This document shows, one piece after another, positions 34,475 to 42,858 of a stretch of 64,000 nucleotides of DNA; the stretch's first letter is position 1; each line of letters begins with the position of its first letter. The DNA lies in the NCBI RefSeq assembly GCF_012273015.1, contig NZ_CP050954.1, positions 4,194,001 through 4,258,000 on the forward strand, given 5' to 3'. The position numbers and the translations under genes are program-made. Below the pieces are notes generated by a model. That model was not told where the DNA came from, did no database searches, and saw only the letters and a program-made list of their open reading frames with translations. This DNA is from Hymenobacter sp. BT18. GTDB taxonomy: Bacteria; Bacteroidota; Bacteroidia; Cytophagales; Hymenobacteraceae.

Positions 34475-35815
34475 ATGTTCTTCGGCTTCAACCTGTACAG
34501 CGGCTTGCTGCTGCCGTTTTTCCTGCAAGGCATCATTGTGGCGGTGGTGCTATGGGCCCGGCGCCGGCGCGAGGATATGGCGGCCGACGGCTGGCTGGCT
34601 TTGCTGCTGCTGCTGTTTGCCCTGCGGCTGGCCCAGTGGATGCTGGGCTTTGCCGGCTGGTACGACTCGCACGACGGACGCACGACGTTTATGTTCTACT
34701 GGCCGTTCAGCAACTGGCTGGCGGTGGGGCCGGCGCTGTACTTCTACTTCCGCAACCTCACCAACCAGGAGTTCCGGCTGCAGCGGCGGCACTGGTGGCA
34801 CTTCGCGCCCGCGCTGGCGGTGCTGGCGTGGCGGCTACTGGTGTTCGGCTACGATATCGGCTGGTGGCATGGTCTGCGGGGAGAACTGCTGCCGGAGCAC
34901 TTTGGCACCAAAGGCCCTTTGGCTGCTTGGGCTGACTGGCAACCGCTGTACTATGTGCTGGATGCGTTGGGCTACCTCTCGGTGCTGACTTACGCGGTAC
35001 ACACCCTGCGGGCCTACCGCGCCTACGCCCACTACCTCAACGACAACTTCTCCGATACCGAGCAGCTTCGGTTTCGGTGGCTGCGCAACGTGTTGGTAGC
35101 CGTGGTAGTGGGTACCGGCGTCACGCTGATCTTCGGCCTGGTTAACCTTTTCATTACGCCCCTCAATTACGTGCAAAGCTGGTACGACTACCTGTTCACC
35201 GGCCTGCTGATCTATTACCTCAGCATCTCGGGGCTCCTGACAGGCTACCGCCTGGGTGCCCTGCGCTTCCAGCTGCCAACGGCCACTGATACTCCGGGGC
35301 CGGCTGAGTTGCTATCAATTACTACAACGGAAGTAGCTTACGCTGCCGGATCTGCTGCCACGGGCGCCTTGGGTCCGGTATCAGGTCTGGCTGAAACTAC
35401 CGATCCGGCCAATGCAGCGGTGGTGGCCACTGCGCCATTGAAAACCCAAACAACAGCCGCCACCGCACCCGATGCGGAGCTGGCCCGCTGGACTACCCGG
35501 CTGCTGAACCATATGCAGACAGCCCGGCCCTATCTGGAGCCTGAGCTGACGCTGGGTGAGCTGGCCACCCAGCTGCGCACCAACACATCCTGGCTTTCTC
35601 GGGTCATCAACACCGGTTGCGGCCAGAACTTCAACGACTTCGTGAACGAGTACCGGGTGCGGGAAGCCGAGCGCCGCCTCCGCGACCCGCAGTTCCGGCA
35701 GTATACCTTGCTGGCTCTGGCGTTGGCGGCCGGTTTCAACTCCAAGTCCACGTTCAACCGCGTCTTCAAAAAGCTCCGCGGCCAGACGCCCAGCGAAGCC
35801 GCCCGGCAGCTGTAG
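34475..35815 (+). CDS. AraC-family regulator with N-terminal membrane domain
   Basis: The ATG at 34475 gives 446 residues. The first 245 or so contain seven predicted membrane helices (starting MFFGFNLYSGLLLPFFLQGI and ending YDYLFTGLLIYYLSISGLL). A low-complexity Ala/Thr linker follows, then an AraC-type DNA-binding domain (about 340-446): LTLGELATQLRTNTSWLSRV, FNDFVNEYRVREAERRL, LALALAAGFNSKSTFNRVFK and RGQTPSEAA. Membrane-anchored AraC regulators are frequent in Bacteroidota; the signal is unknown. TTACCTTGC at 34462-34470 resembles the -7 element but lies only about 5 bases before the ATG. Confidence 0.88.
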   Translation: MFFGFNLYSGLLLPFFLQGIIVAVVLWARRRREDMAADGWLALLLLLFALRLAQWMLGFAGWYDSHDGRTTFMFYWPFSNWLAVGPALYFYFRNLTNQEFRLQRRHWWHFAPALAVLAWRLLVFGYDIGWWHGLRGELLPEHFGTKGPLAAWADWQPLYYVLDALGYLSVLTYAVHTLRAYRAYAHYLNDNFSDTEQLRFRWLRNVLVAVVVGTGVTLIFGLVNLFITPLNYVQSWYDYLFTGLLIYYLSISGLLTGYRLGALRFQLPTATDTPGPAELLSITTTEVAYAAGSAATGALGPVSGLAETTDPANAAVVATAPLKTQTTAATAPDAELARWTTRLLNHMQTARPYLEPELTLGELATQLRTNTSWLSRVINTGCGQNFNDFVNEYRVREAERRLRDPQFRQYTLLALALAAGFNSKSTFNRVFKKLRGQTPSEAARQL

Positions 35816-36144
35816 AAAGGCATCCTTGCGTCTCGTCGTTGAACGACTGGGCCTGCATCAACAGGAACGATGTAGAGACGCGGCATTTCGCGAAGCTGTT
35901 CAAGAAGTAGGCCTAACGAAATTTCTTTGTCATCCTGAACAGCTACCGGGCTCTGCATTGAACGATTCGGCATCATGCATGGCAAGCAACCGCAGCAACG
36001 ATGCGGCCCGATGGGTTTCCTCTCTGCAGCGGCCTGGTGCCAATCTATAAGTTGAGGTGTCCCAGACTGTAAAATGGAGCGTATGGGCGCTGACTGGGCG
36101 TTTCCTTTGGAGCATCGTTTCACTTCAACCTCCAACTAACTGCC
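35816..36144. other. Intergenic region with repeat fragments
   Basis: About 330 bases. It holds a partial copy of the second repeat family (35828-35893: GCGTCTCGTCGTT and GATGTAGAGACGCGGC) and a fragment, TTGTCATCCTGAACAGC near 35930, related to the first family. No gene is supported here. Confidence 0.6.
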
Positions 36145-36531
36145 ATGCGTATTTTCCTGCCTTTCCGTCCGGTCGTCATTGCCACTTGCGCAGCCGTGTT
36201 TCTCCTCGTTACGGCTTGCTGGGCGGGGATTACCTCCAATCTGCTTATTGAGCCGGGTAAGCAGTTTGCGCTGGGCGGCGGGCAGTTGGGTGCCTTCAGA
36301 GTAGTAGCTCATAATGTGGGGAAGGTGCCGGTTGAAATCAAGGAGCGCCCCCGGGGCGGTGGTAACTTCGGTAAAACTACTTTGGCTCCTGGGGCCCGGG
36401 GCACACTGCGGTTTATGGCCGGCTCCACAGCGCTGCTGCTAAATCCATCTGCTCAGCAGGCTCGTCTCGACCTTAAAATCACAGGCGACACTCGATTGAG
36501 CATGACCTATGAGGCCAATGGTAAGCAATAA
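36145..36531 (+). CDS. Exported hypothetical protein
   Basis: The 128-residue product has an export signal (VVIATCAAVFLLVTACWAG), possibly a lipoprotein signal because of LVTACW. The rest is beta-rich with LGAFRVVAHNVGKVPVEIKE, FGKTTLAPGARGTLRF and a NGKQ end. I do not recognise a family. The gene stands alone between repeats and the AT-rich gap before the hydroxylase gene. Confidence 0.6.
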   Translation: MRIFLPFRPVVIATCAAVFLLVTACWAGITSNLLIEPGKQFALGGGQLGAFRVVAHNVGKVPVEIKERPRGGGNFGKTTLAPGARGTLRFMAGSTALLLNPSAQQARLDLKITGDTRLSMTYEANGKQ

Positions 36532-36748
36532 GCTATGCTTACGCATTCCTTGCATCGAATCGTCAATATAAGTGGAGGCAATTTTGTAAATAGGCTATGA
36601 AAATAAAGGGGGGTGTTGAGAAAATTATTGTCTTTTCTTTGTGTTTTACCTTGGGCTAGAGGGGGGATTTGGGTAATGATGGTACGGACTAGGATTTTGG
36701 CCATGAAAAATAAACTAGGGTGCTGAATAGTTTATTCCGGAAGTCTTC

Positions 36749-36756
36749 TATATTTG
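36749..36756 (+). promoter_or_regulatory. Promoter -7 element upstream of the hydroxylase leader
   Basis: TATATTTG fits TAnnTTTG exactly and lies about 170 bases upstream of the start codon, so the transcript would include the leader and the terminator. Confidence 0.55.
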
Positions 36757-36887
36757 CATCATCATGCTAATCCTAACCGCGAAATGCAATGTGGCCATTA
36801 ATCGTCCTGTCCAGGGCGAGGTCGGGCGCTTTTGCGGGTATGAATGGTAGAACACAGCATGCTTCTTCTACTCTGAAATCCACTTAA

Positions 36888-36920
36888 GAGCCCGCCTCCC
36901 GCAAGGAGCCGGGCTTTTTT
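36888..36920 (+). terminator. Terminator hairpin abutting the hydroxylase start codon
   Basis: GCCCGCCTCC / GGAGCCGGGC with one C-C mismatch and loop CGCAA, then six T residues. The ATG at 36922 begins one base later (a second ATG at 36934 is the more likely start). Confidence 0.82.
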
Positions 36921-36921
36921 A

Positions 36922-37668
36922 ATGCCACGTGTTATGCTTGAGCAGCGTTACGACCAGTACACCACGCAAGATCAGCTGGTATGGAAAGTGTTGTTTGACC
37001 GCCAGACCGCATTGTTGCACAAGCGGGCCTGCTCGGCGTTTGGCCAGGGTTTGGCAGGCGTAGGCTTTCACCGAAATGCTATTCCAAGGTTCGAGGAAGT
37101 AAGCCAGCGGCTGTACAAAGCCACTGGCTGGCAGCTGGAGCCGGCAAAGGGCATGCTCAACGATGCGGACTTTTTTGGGTTGCTGGCCCAGCGTAAGTTT
37201 CCGGCCACCGTCTGGATCCGCAGCATGCAGCAGTTCGACTTCATTGAGGAGCCCGATCTGTTCCACGGCGTGTTCGGGCACGTGCCCCTGCTTATGGATC
37301 AGGCCTTTGCCGATTTCCTGCACTTCCTGGGCCAGGTGGCTGCCCAGCACCTGAACGATGCCGTGGCCCTGGCGCGCCTGGAGCGGCTCTATGGCTTCAC
37401 GGTGCAGTTTGGGCTGGTGGAGGAATACGGCCAGACCCGTATGTACGGGGCGGGTCTGCTGTCTTCCTCGGGCGAAATTCACCATTGCCTCGGCGACGTA
37501 ACGCGCCGCTTCCCCTTCGATCTGGCCACCGTGCTGCACACGCCCTACAGCGAAGCGCACCTCCAAGACCAGTACTTCGTGCTCAATAGCTGGGACCAAC
37601 TCACCGAAAGCGTAGCCGAATTGGCTGCCTTGCTCTCGAGTGGCTGGGAACTGCAGCCGGTGGAGTAG
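36922..37668 (+). CDS. phhA: Phenylalanine-4-hydroxylase-like aromatic amino acid hydroxylase
   Basis: The 248-residue protein has the biopterin-dependent hydroxylase core: FIEEPDLFHGVFGHVPLLMD with iron ligands His115 and His120, and MYGAGLLSSSGEIHHC. It would convert phenylalanine to tyrosine with a pterin cofactor and Fe(II). In the segment that normally reads YWFTVEFGL, this protein reads YGFTVQFGL (residues 157-165): the third iron ligand Glu is Gln162 and the neighbouring Trp is Gly. Length is near that of bacterial enzymes (260-290). The true start may be the ATG at 36934, giving MLEQRYDQY. Activity should be regarded as unproven because of Gln162. Confidence 0.87.
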   Translation: MPRVMLEQRYDQYTTQDQLVWKVLFDRQTALLHKRACSAFGQGLAGVGFHRNAIPRFEEVSQRLYKATGWQLEPAKGMLNDADFFGLLAQRKFPATVWIRSMQQFDFIEEPDLFHGVFGHVPLLMDQAFADFLHFLGQVAAQHLNDAVALARLERLYGFTVQFGLVEEYGQTRMYGAGLLSSSGEIHHCLGDVTRRFPFDLATVLHTPYSEAHLQDQYFVLNSWDQLTESVAELAALLSSGWELQPVE

Positions 37669-37735
37669 TAGGCTGGGAAAGTTGAAAGATTAGCTGCCTG
37701 GCAGAAGCTACTAATTTGGTTATGGGCTGTTCTGG

Positions 37736-38206
37736 CTAATACGACCAGCCCAGGCGGCGGTACACGAAATGTAGTAGCCACAGCGGACCGATAAGCAGAA
37801 ACTGCAGGTCTTTCAGAAAGCTGGGTTTCTTACCTTCCACCTTGTGCCCCCAAAATTGGCCTACCCAGGCCAACACGAAGATAAGCAGGCACACGACCCA
37901 AAGGGGGAGAGGAACACCGGCTTCTACCACTCGCAGGATTAGCGCCATAACCGCCCACACCAGCACCATGCCTACCGCCAGAGGCACCGATAGGCGCAGG
38001 TAGTAGCCCACAGCCAGCACCATTACTACCGTAGCCCAGTTCAGCCAGGGGCTAATGGCGCGCACCCCCTCCGGCACCGGCACCGACCACAGCAGGCCAA
38101 GAATGGAAAACATAATGAGTGGAACGCACACCCAGTGCACCAGCTTGTTGGTGGGGTTTTGGTGACTTTCGCCGTATTCGGCAAGAAGGGCAGGTAAGGC
38201 AGACAT
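37736..38206 (-). CDS. Mpo1-like (DUF962) integral membrane protein
   Basis: The ATG at 38204-38206 gives 156 residues; an upstream in-frame ATG at 38263 adds 19 unlikely residues. Family signatures: LLAEYGESHQNPTNKLVHWVC near the N terminus and FVLAWVGQFWGHKVEGKKPS with GPLWLLHFVYR at the end. Four membrane helices are predicted. Yeast Mpo1 is an iron-dependent dioxygenase acting on 2-hydroxy fatty acids; the conserved His residues (SHQNP, VHW, GHKVE) are all present. The bacterial role is not established. Confidence 0.82.
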   Translation of the reverse strand: MSALPALLAEYGESHQNPTNKLVHWVCVPLIMFSILGLLWSVPVPEGVRAISPWLNWATVVMVLAVGYYLRLSVPLAVGMVLVWAVMALILRVVEAGVPLPLWVVCLLIFVLAWVGQFWGHKVEGKKPSFLKDLQFLLIGPLWLLHFVYRRLGWSY

Positions 38207-38271
38207 AAGCAGAGCGTAGGAGTGGGAGAGAAGAAAGCTACGGGGTTTGCTGGCTGTATCCAAATGATAAA

Positions 38272-38319
38272 GCCCACAAAAAAGCCCTTCCTTAAGCAGG
38301 AAGGGCTTTTTTGTGGGCG
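38272..38319. terminator. Bidirectional terminator
   Basis: GCCCACAAAAAAAGCCCTTCC / GGAAGGGCTTTTTTGTGGGC with a 7-base loop and one bulged A, downstream of the dienelactone hydrolase stop (38337) on the minus strand. It lies upstream of the Mpo1-like gene, so it separates the two. Confidence 0.85.
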
Positions 38320-38336
38320 CAGAAGCGAATGGGGCT

Positions 38337-39194
38337 TTAGCCTTTCAACTTCAGAGCCTTCCGGAGGTAGGCCAGGGAAAGGGCATGGGCATCTTCCGCA
38401 AACTGACGGTTGTACTTCGGGTTCGATGGATTGGCAAACGCGTGCTCGGCATCGTAAAACTTCACCGTAAGCTTCTTCTTGGCAGCGGCCATATCCTTGG
38501 TGAATTGGGCAACCACCTCTGGCGTAATGGATTTATCCTGCTGGGCAAAAATGCCGAGTACGTCGGTATTGAGGGTTTTCAGGCGGGCAACGTCTTTCTC
38601 CGGCATGCCATAATACATAATGGTACCCACAGCTTTGGGCCCGGCCAACAGCGCCGTCTGCAGACTCCAGCCGCCACCAAAGCACCAACCCAAAGTGGCA
38701 ATCTGCGCATTGTTGCCTACATGCAGCATAGCCCCCTTAATAATTGCTTCGGCGCGCTCTGTAGTTACGCCCTGCATGAGCTTGGCTGCTTCTTCGGCGG
38801 AGGTGGCCACCTGCCCATCGTATAAGTCCAGGGCAATAACGTTCACGCCTTTCAGCTCATTGGCGTAGCGGAACGACTCCTTTTTGATGTAATCGTTCAG
38901 GCCCCACCACTCGTGCAGTACAAACAGGTACTTGTCGGAGCGTACGTTGCTTTTGATTTCAAAACCACGGGCACTTTTGCCATCGGCCGTGCTGAATTCA
39001 ATCATCTCACCTGGCCCTTCATACTGGTACGGGGTGGGGTCTTCGTGGCCCCGTACAAATTCTTCGTTGGTAGCCAGCATTGCAAATACTTCCGTAGCCT
39101 TGCCCGGCTTGGCACAGCAACTGGCCGGGCTCTGGGCACGGGCCAGGGAGAAAGTGGCAAACAGCGCCACGCACAGGATAACAAGCTTTTTCAT
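38337..39194 (-). CDS. Exported dienelactone hydrolase family protein
   Basis: The ATG at 39192-39194 gives 285 residues with a signal peptide (MKKLVILCVALFATFSLARAQ). The catalytic triad of the family is present: nucleophile Cys171 in LGWCFGGGW, Asp220 in FAQQDK and His251 in YDAEHAF. The HEWWGLNDYIKKESFRYANE segment is typical of DLH-like proteins. Its substrate is unknown; the export signal makes a classical chloroaromatic pathway role unlikely. Confidence 0.87.
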   Translation of the reverse strand: MKKLVILCVALFATFSLARAQSPASCCAKPGKATEVFAMLATNEEFVRGHEDPTPYQYEGPGEMIEFSTADGKSARGFEIKSNVRSDKYLFVLHEWWGLNDYIKKESFRYANELKGVNVIALDLYDGQVATSAEEAAKLMQGVTTERAEAIIKGAMLHVGNNAQIATLGWCFGGGWSLQTALLAGPKAVGTIMYYGMPEKDVARLKTLNTDVLGIFAQQDKSITPEVVAQFTKDMAAAKKKLTVKFYDAEHAFANPSNPKYNRQFAEDAHALSLAYLRKALKLKG

Positions 39195-39265
39195 GACGGT
39201 AGGGAAGGTTATAGAGCGTTGAGGAGGCAAACAAACGAAAAAGCCGCGAATCAACCCTCCTCCGG

Positions 39266-40594
39266 CTAGAATGCGGCCTTGCTTGGCGCACCTGTCTGGA
39301 TAGAAGCGCGCAGCTCCGTGAGCAGGGCATAGAGCCCCACGTAGGTACGATTAAGGTAGATAAAATGCTCGGAGCCGCGGGGCTCACGCTGCTGGCGCAA
39401 CTCGGGCTGCTGCATGAGGTCGTCGCCGAGGGCGTAGAGGCTTTGCATGTAGGCCGGGTCGCCAAAGTCGAAGGTGGGCTGGCGAAACGGGCGGCCCACG
39501 AGTTCCAGCGAGGCCTGCATGGTGCGCACGTAAAACTCCCGGCGGGCAGGGGTATCTTCGGCGCGCAGCACGCCGGCTTCTTCCAGCAACGCTGCCAGTT
39601 GGGTAGGGTTGGCCAGCGTTTCGGGCGTCAGCAGGGCGGTGAACAGGCGGTGTACCTCGGCTGGAATTTCCTTGACGCAGCCAAAATCTAGCACCCCCAC
39701 CGTACCGCCGTTGGTAGCACTGAGCAGGAAGTTGCCCGGGTGCGGGTCGGCGTGTACCTGACGCAGCTCATTGAGCTGGAACATGTAGAAGTCCCACAGG
39801 GCCTGCCCCAACTGGTTACGTACTTCCTGGCTGGGATTGGTAGCCAGAAACTCCTTGAGGTGCTGACCCGGCAGCCAGTCCATCGTCAGGATACGGGCCG
39901 CCGAAAGTTCGGGGTAGTAGTGGGCAAACTGCAGGTGAGCGAGGCCGGCGCAAGCCTGAGCAATGTGCTGGCCACGCCGCAACTCCAGGGCGTAGTCGGT
40001 TTCTTCGAGCAGGCGGGTTTCTACCTCCTGCATATACGGCCGCACGGTGGCTTCGTCGAGGCCCAGCACGCGCAAAGCAATAGGCTTTACCAGCCGGATA
40101 TCGGAGCGGATGCTGTCGGCTACGCCGGGGTACTGCACTTTCACGGCTAGCTCGCGGCCGTCTTTACGGGCGAAATGCACCTGCCCGATGCTGGCGGCTT
40201 GCCGGGCTTCAATGTCGAACTCGTCGAATACCTCAAACGGCGACTTGCCAAATGCCTCCCGGAAGGTTTTCACCACCAGCGGCCCGGAAAGGGGCGGGGT
40301 TTGGTATTGGGCCTGGGCAAACTGATCGGCGTAAGCGGTGGGCAGCAGGTTCTTTTCCATGGCCAGCATCTGGGCCACCTTCAGTACGGAGCCCTTCATT
40401 TCGCTGAGCGTGCCGTAGAGCTCGGCCGCGTTGGCGGCGTGCAGGTCGGCGGTAGGACTCTCGGCTCCTACGGCCCGCTTGGCGTAATGCTTCACGTAGT
40501 TGGCACCTACGTTGAGGCCGGTTTTGGCGAAGCGCGCCGCCCGGGCCACTTTGGTGGTGGGCAGAGAAGTAAGTGGCTTGGGGGTATCGTCCAT
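39266..40594 (-). CDS. ABC1/UbiB (AarF) family atypical kinase
   Basis: From the ATG at 40592-40594 the protein has 442 residues. It shows the UbiB-family features: an N-terminal extension with SVLKVAQMLAMEKNLLP where family members have KxGQ (here KVAQ), the Ala-rich AASIGQVHFA loop, ATP-binding Lys in LAVKVQYPG, catalytic HADPHPGNFLL and metal-binding LDFGCV. COQ8/UbiB proteins support quinone-lipid synthesis through ATPase activity. The TetR-like gene lies directly upstream on the same strand (137 bases) and the two appear paired. Confidence 0.88.
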   Translation of the reverse strand: MDDTPKPLTSLPTTKVARAARFAKTGLNVGANYVKHYAKRAVGAESPTADLHAANAAELYGTLSEMKGSVLKVAQMLAMEKNLLPTAYADQFAQAQYQTPPLSGPLVVKTFREAFGKSPFEVFDEFDIEARQAASIGQVHFARKDGRELAVKVQYPGVADSIRSDIRLVKPIALRVLGLDEATVRPYMQEVETRLLEETDYALELRRGQHIAQACAGLAHLQFAHYYPELSAARILTMDWLPGQHLKEFLATNPSQEVRNQLGQALWDFYMFQLNELRQVHADPHPGNFLLSATNGGTVGVLDFGCVKEIPAEVHRLFTALLTPETLANPTQLAALLEEAGVLRAEDTPARREFYVRTMQASLELVGRPFRQPTFDFGDPAYMQSLYALGDDLMQQPELRQQREPRGSEHFIYLNRTYVGLYALLTELRASIQTGAPSKAAF

Positions 40595-40673
40595 GGGAAT
40601 AGCTAAGAAATCGAAAACGGTCATGCGGCGCTTCGAAAAGCACCCTTACTGCTCTGTTGTATTACCTCAACAA

Positions 40674-40712
40674 CGAAGCGGTAGAGATGCTTCGACAAGC
40701 TCAGCATGACCG
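40674..40712. repeat. Half copy of the dispersed repeat
   Basis: CGAAGCGGTAGAGATGCTTC-GACAAGCTCAGCATGAC matches the right arm of the copy at 26946-27054, but no matching left arm lies nearby. It is in the gap between the TetR-like and ABC1 genes. Confidence 0.75.
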
Positions 40713-40731
40713 TTTAAAGAAATTAAGAACC

Positions 40732-41400
40732 TTACCGACGCACTAGGAACCGCACGAAGTCGGCGGCCGAATCCAGGGTGTTGCGGCCTACTAGGTCGAA
40801 ACTCAGCGTCACGGCTTTTTCGATGGCTGCATCGGTGCGCTCAAAGTTCACGGTGTCGTCTTTGGCAAAGAAGCCGAGCACAAACAACTGCTGCTGCCAG
40901 AAGAAGCGCGGGTAACTTTGCTGCACTAGTTGGCGGTTGGCTACTTCTTCATTGCGGCGGCCTTCGCGCAGCAGATCCTCTACAAAGGCCTCAAAATCCT
41001 GTCGGAAATCGTCCAGTACGCGGGGCGTGATGCCGGGCATTTTGGAGAGGGAGCGACGCAGGCTTTGCAGAGCATAGCTGCGGTTGCGCTTGAGAATCTC
41101 AATCAGGGTATAGTAGAAAGCCAGGAGCTTTTCGCGGGCCCCGTACTGTTCCCACACGGGCTCGTGGGCAGCCGTGGCGCGGGCCTCGCGGCCGAAGTCA
41201 GCCCAGATTTCCCGGTCGATGGCGTCGAAGTTGGCGTAGCTGGCGTAGAATTCCTGCTCGGGCAGGCCTAGTTTCTGCGTCAGTTTAAACACGGAAAGCG
41301 GCGGCTGGCCTTTGCGCAGCACGTAGTCGAGGTAAGCCTGCTTGATGCGGGCTTTGGGCGAAGCGGCCGTTGCGGCGGCCGGAGTGGGTTGCTGTTCCAT
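40732..41400 (-). CDS. TetR-like protein paired with the ABC1 kinase gene
   Basis: The 222-residue protein has a TetR-type N-terminal helix-turn-helix region (ARIKQAYLDYVLRKGQPPLS, LTQKLGLPEQEFYASYANFD) and an all-helical C-terminal domain (LIEILKRNRSYALQSLRRSL to DLVGRNTLDSAADFVRFLVR). It could be a repressor of the next gene. COQ9, a partner in quinone synthesis along with COQ8, also has a TetR fold, so a non-regulatory role beside the ABC1 kinase is an alternative. Confidence 0.75.
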   Translation of the reverse strand: MEQQPTPAAATAASPKARIKQAYLDYVLRKGQPPLSVFKLTQKLGLPEQEFYASYANFDAIDREIWADFGREARATAAHEPVWEQYGAREKLLAFYYTLIEILKRNRSYALQSLRRSLSKMPGITPRVLDDFRQDFEAFVEDLLREGRRNEEVANRQLVQQSYPRFFWQQQLFVLGFFAKDDTVNFERTDAAIEKAVTLSFDLVGRNTLDSAADFVRFLVRR

Positions 41401-41435
41401 AGGTTGATAACCACGGCAAGGGCCGTAAAGTTGTG

Positions 41436-42743
41436 CTATTGATGCCCGTCGCGGGAGGCGCGAAAAGCCGCCAGGGCCCGGTCGCGGGTGCTGGGGTGCT
41501 CTACAATGGGCCTGGGGTAGCGCGAGGTGCCAAACTCAGGTACCCACTGCTGCACGTAGGCATGCTGCTTATCGAACTTGGTTAGCTGCGAATCAGGGCT
41601 GAAGATGCGAAACCAAGGCTGCGAGTCGGCGCCGGTGCCGGCCACCCACTGCCAGTTGCCCACGTTGGACGCCATTTCGTAGTCGAGCAGCTTGGCGGCG
41701 AAGTAGGCCTCGCCCCATTTCCAATCGATGAGCAGGTTTTTGACCAGAAAGCTAGCCGTGGCCATGCGCACGCGGTTGTGCATAAAGCCGGTGGCATTCA
41801 GCTGGCGCATGCCCGCATCGATGAGCGGGTAGCCGGTGCGCCCTTCGCACCAGGCCTGAAACTCGGCTTCGTTGTTGCGCCACTGAATGTTACGCAGCTT
41901 GGGGTCGTAGCTTTCGTGGGCGGTGTAGGGGAAGTGCCAGAGCAGCTGCATGAAGAAGTCGCGCCAGATCAGCTCACTCAGCCAGATTTCGGCCTTGGCT
42001 TCAAGTGCCCGCTGCACCAGCTGGCGGATGCTGATGGTGCCGAAGCGCAGGTGCAAACCCAGGCGGCTGGTGGAGTCGCGGGCGGGCAGGTCGCGGGTAT
42101 CGGCGTACTGCTCCAGGGTGCGGAAGGCCAGCTGCCGGCCCGGAATGGGCTCCTCACTCCGCTCAAAGCCCATGTCGGCCAGAGTGGGTCGGGAGCCGGC
42201 TGGTACGCAGGCGAGCTTGCGCAGGTAATCGGCGGAAGGGTGGGGGCGGTAGTCGGCTTCAGTGAGGCGGGCCAGCCACGCGCGCTTATAAGGACCGTAA
42301 ATCTTGTAGGGTTGGTCGGTTTTGGTCTGCACCTCGTCTTTCTCGAAGATTACCTGGTCCTTATAGGTGTGCAGCGGCACATTGTGCTGGGCCAGCAGCT
42401 TGGTCACGGCCTGGTCGCGGGTAGCGGCGTAGGGCTCGTAGTCGTGGTTGGTGTACACGGCGGCTACGTCCAGCTCCGTAAGCAACTCAGTAAATACCTC
42501 TTCCGGCCGACCATATCGCACCAGCAGCGTGCCGCCAGCGGCCTGCGCTTCTTCGGCAAGCCGTTGTACCTCATCGTAGATGAACCCAACGCGGGCATCC
42601 TGACGGTTTTCCAGTTTCTCCAGGATTTCGGGGTCGAAGATGAACAACGGTACCACCGGCAATTCGGCTTGCAGAGCCGCCGCGAGGCCGGCGTTGTCTT
42701 CAAAACGAAGGTCGCGACGGTGCCAGAATAAAGCTACTTTCAT
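41436..42743 (-). CDS. Deoxyribodipyrimidine photolyase / cryptochrome
   Basis: The ATG at 42741-42743 gives 435 residues starting MKVALFWHRRDLRFEDN, the standard photolyase N terminus (antenna domain). The FAD-binding domain has SRLGLHLRFGTIS, WRDFFMQLLWHFP, WCEGRTGYPLIDAGMRQL, TGFMHNRVRMATASFLVKNL and WKWGEAYFAAKLLDYEMASN with NWQWVAGTG. It repairs UV-induced cyclobutane dimers in DNA with blue light. Longer upstream in-frame starts are read from the inverted repeat at 42766-42837 and are rejected. Confidence 0.93.
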   Translation of the reverse strand: MKVALFWHRRDLRFEDNAGLAAALQAELPVVPLFIFDPEILEKLENRQDARVGFIYDEVQRLAEEAQAAGGTLLVRYGRPEEVFTELLTELDVAAVYTNHDYEPYAATRDQAVTKLLAQHNVPLHTYKDQVIFEKDEVQTKTDQPYKIYGPYKRAWLARLTEADYRPHPSADYLRKLACVPAGSRPTLADMGFERSEEPIPGRQLAFRTLEQYADTRDLPARDSTSRLGLHLRFGTISIRQLVQRALEAKAEIWLSELIWRDFFMQLLWHFPYTAHESYDPKLRNIQWRNNEAEFQAWCEGRTGYPLIDAGMRQLNATGFMHNRVRMATASFLVKNLLIDWKWGEAYFAAKLLDYEMASNVGNWQWVAGTGADSQPWFRIFSPDSQLTKFDKQHAYVQQWVPEFGTSRYPRPIVEHPSTRDRALAAFRASRDGHQ

Positions 42744-42765
42744 TATGATGGAAAAGTGAGATAGT

Positions 42766-42837
42766 GAGAATTGAGAAGTGAGACGATATTCAATTCCTCT
42801 TTGTCGAGGTTGAACATCGTCTCGCTTCTCAATTCTC
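42766..42837. repeat. Inverted repeat upstream of the photolyase gene
   Basis: GAGAATTGAGAAGTGAGACGAT and ATCGTCTCGCTTCTCAATTCTC pair over 22 positions with one or two mismatches; spacer about 28 bases. It lies between the SDR and photolyase genes of the same strand. Confidence 0.75.
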
Positions 42838-42858
42838 ATCCTCTCAGGTCTAAAAAAG

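Larger units (their letters stand above)
36532..36921. other. Leader region of the hydroxylase gene
   Basis: About 390 bases, AT-rich to 36735. It contains a TATATTTG promoter element (36749-36756) and, from 36764, a 28-codon frame (MLILTAKCNV to FCGYEW) ending at 36850. A Rho-independent terminator occupies 36888-36920. The layout recalls the trp leader, but there is no run of identical aromatic codons, so a short independent RNA is an alternative. Confidence 0.45.

Noticed and set aside
35530..36135. Minus-strand frame overlapping the end of the AraC-type gene
   Set aside because: Overlaps the HTH coding region and the repeats; looks like a shadow.
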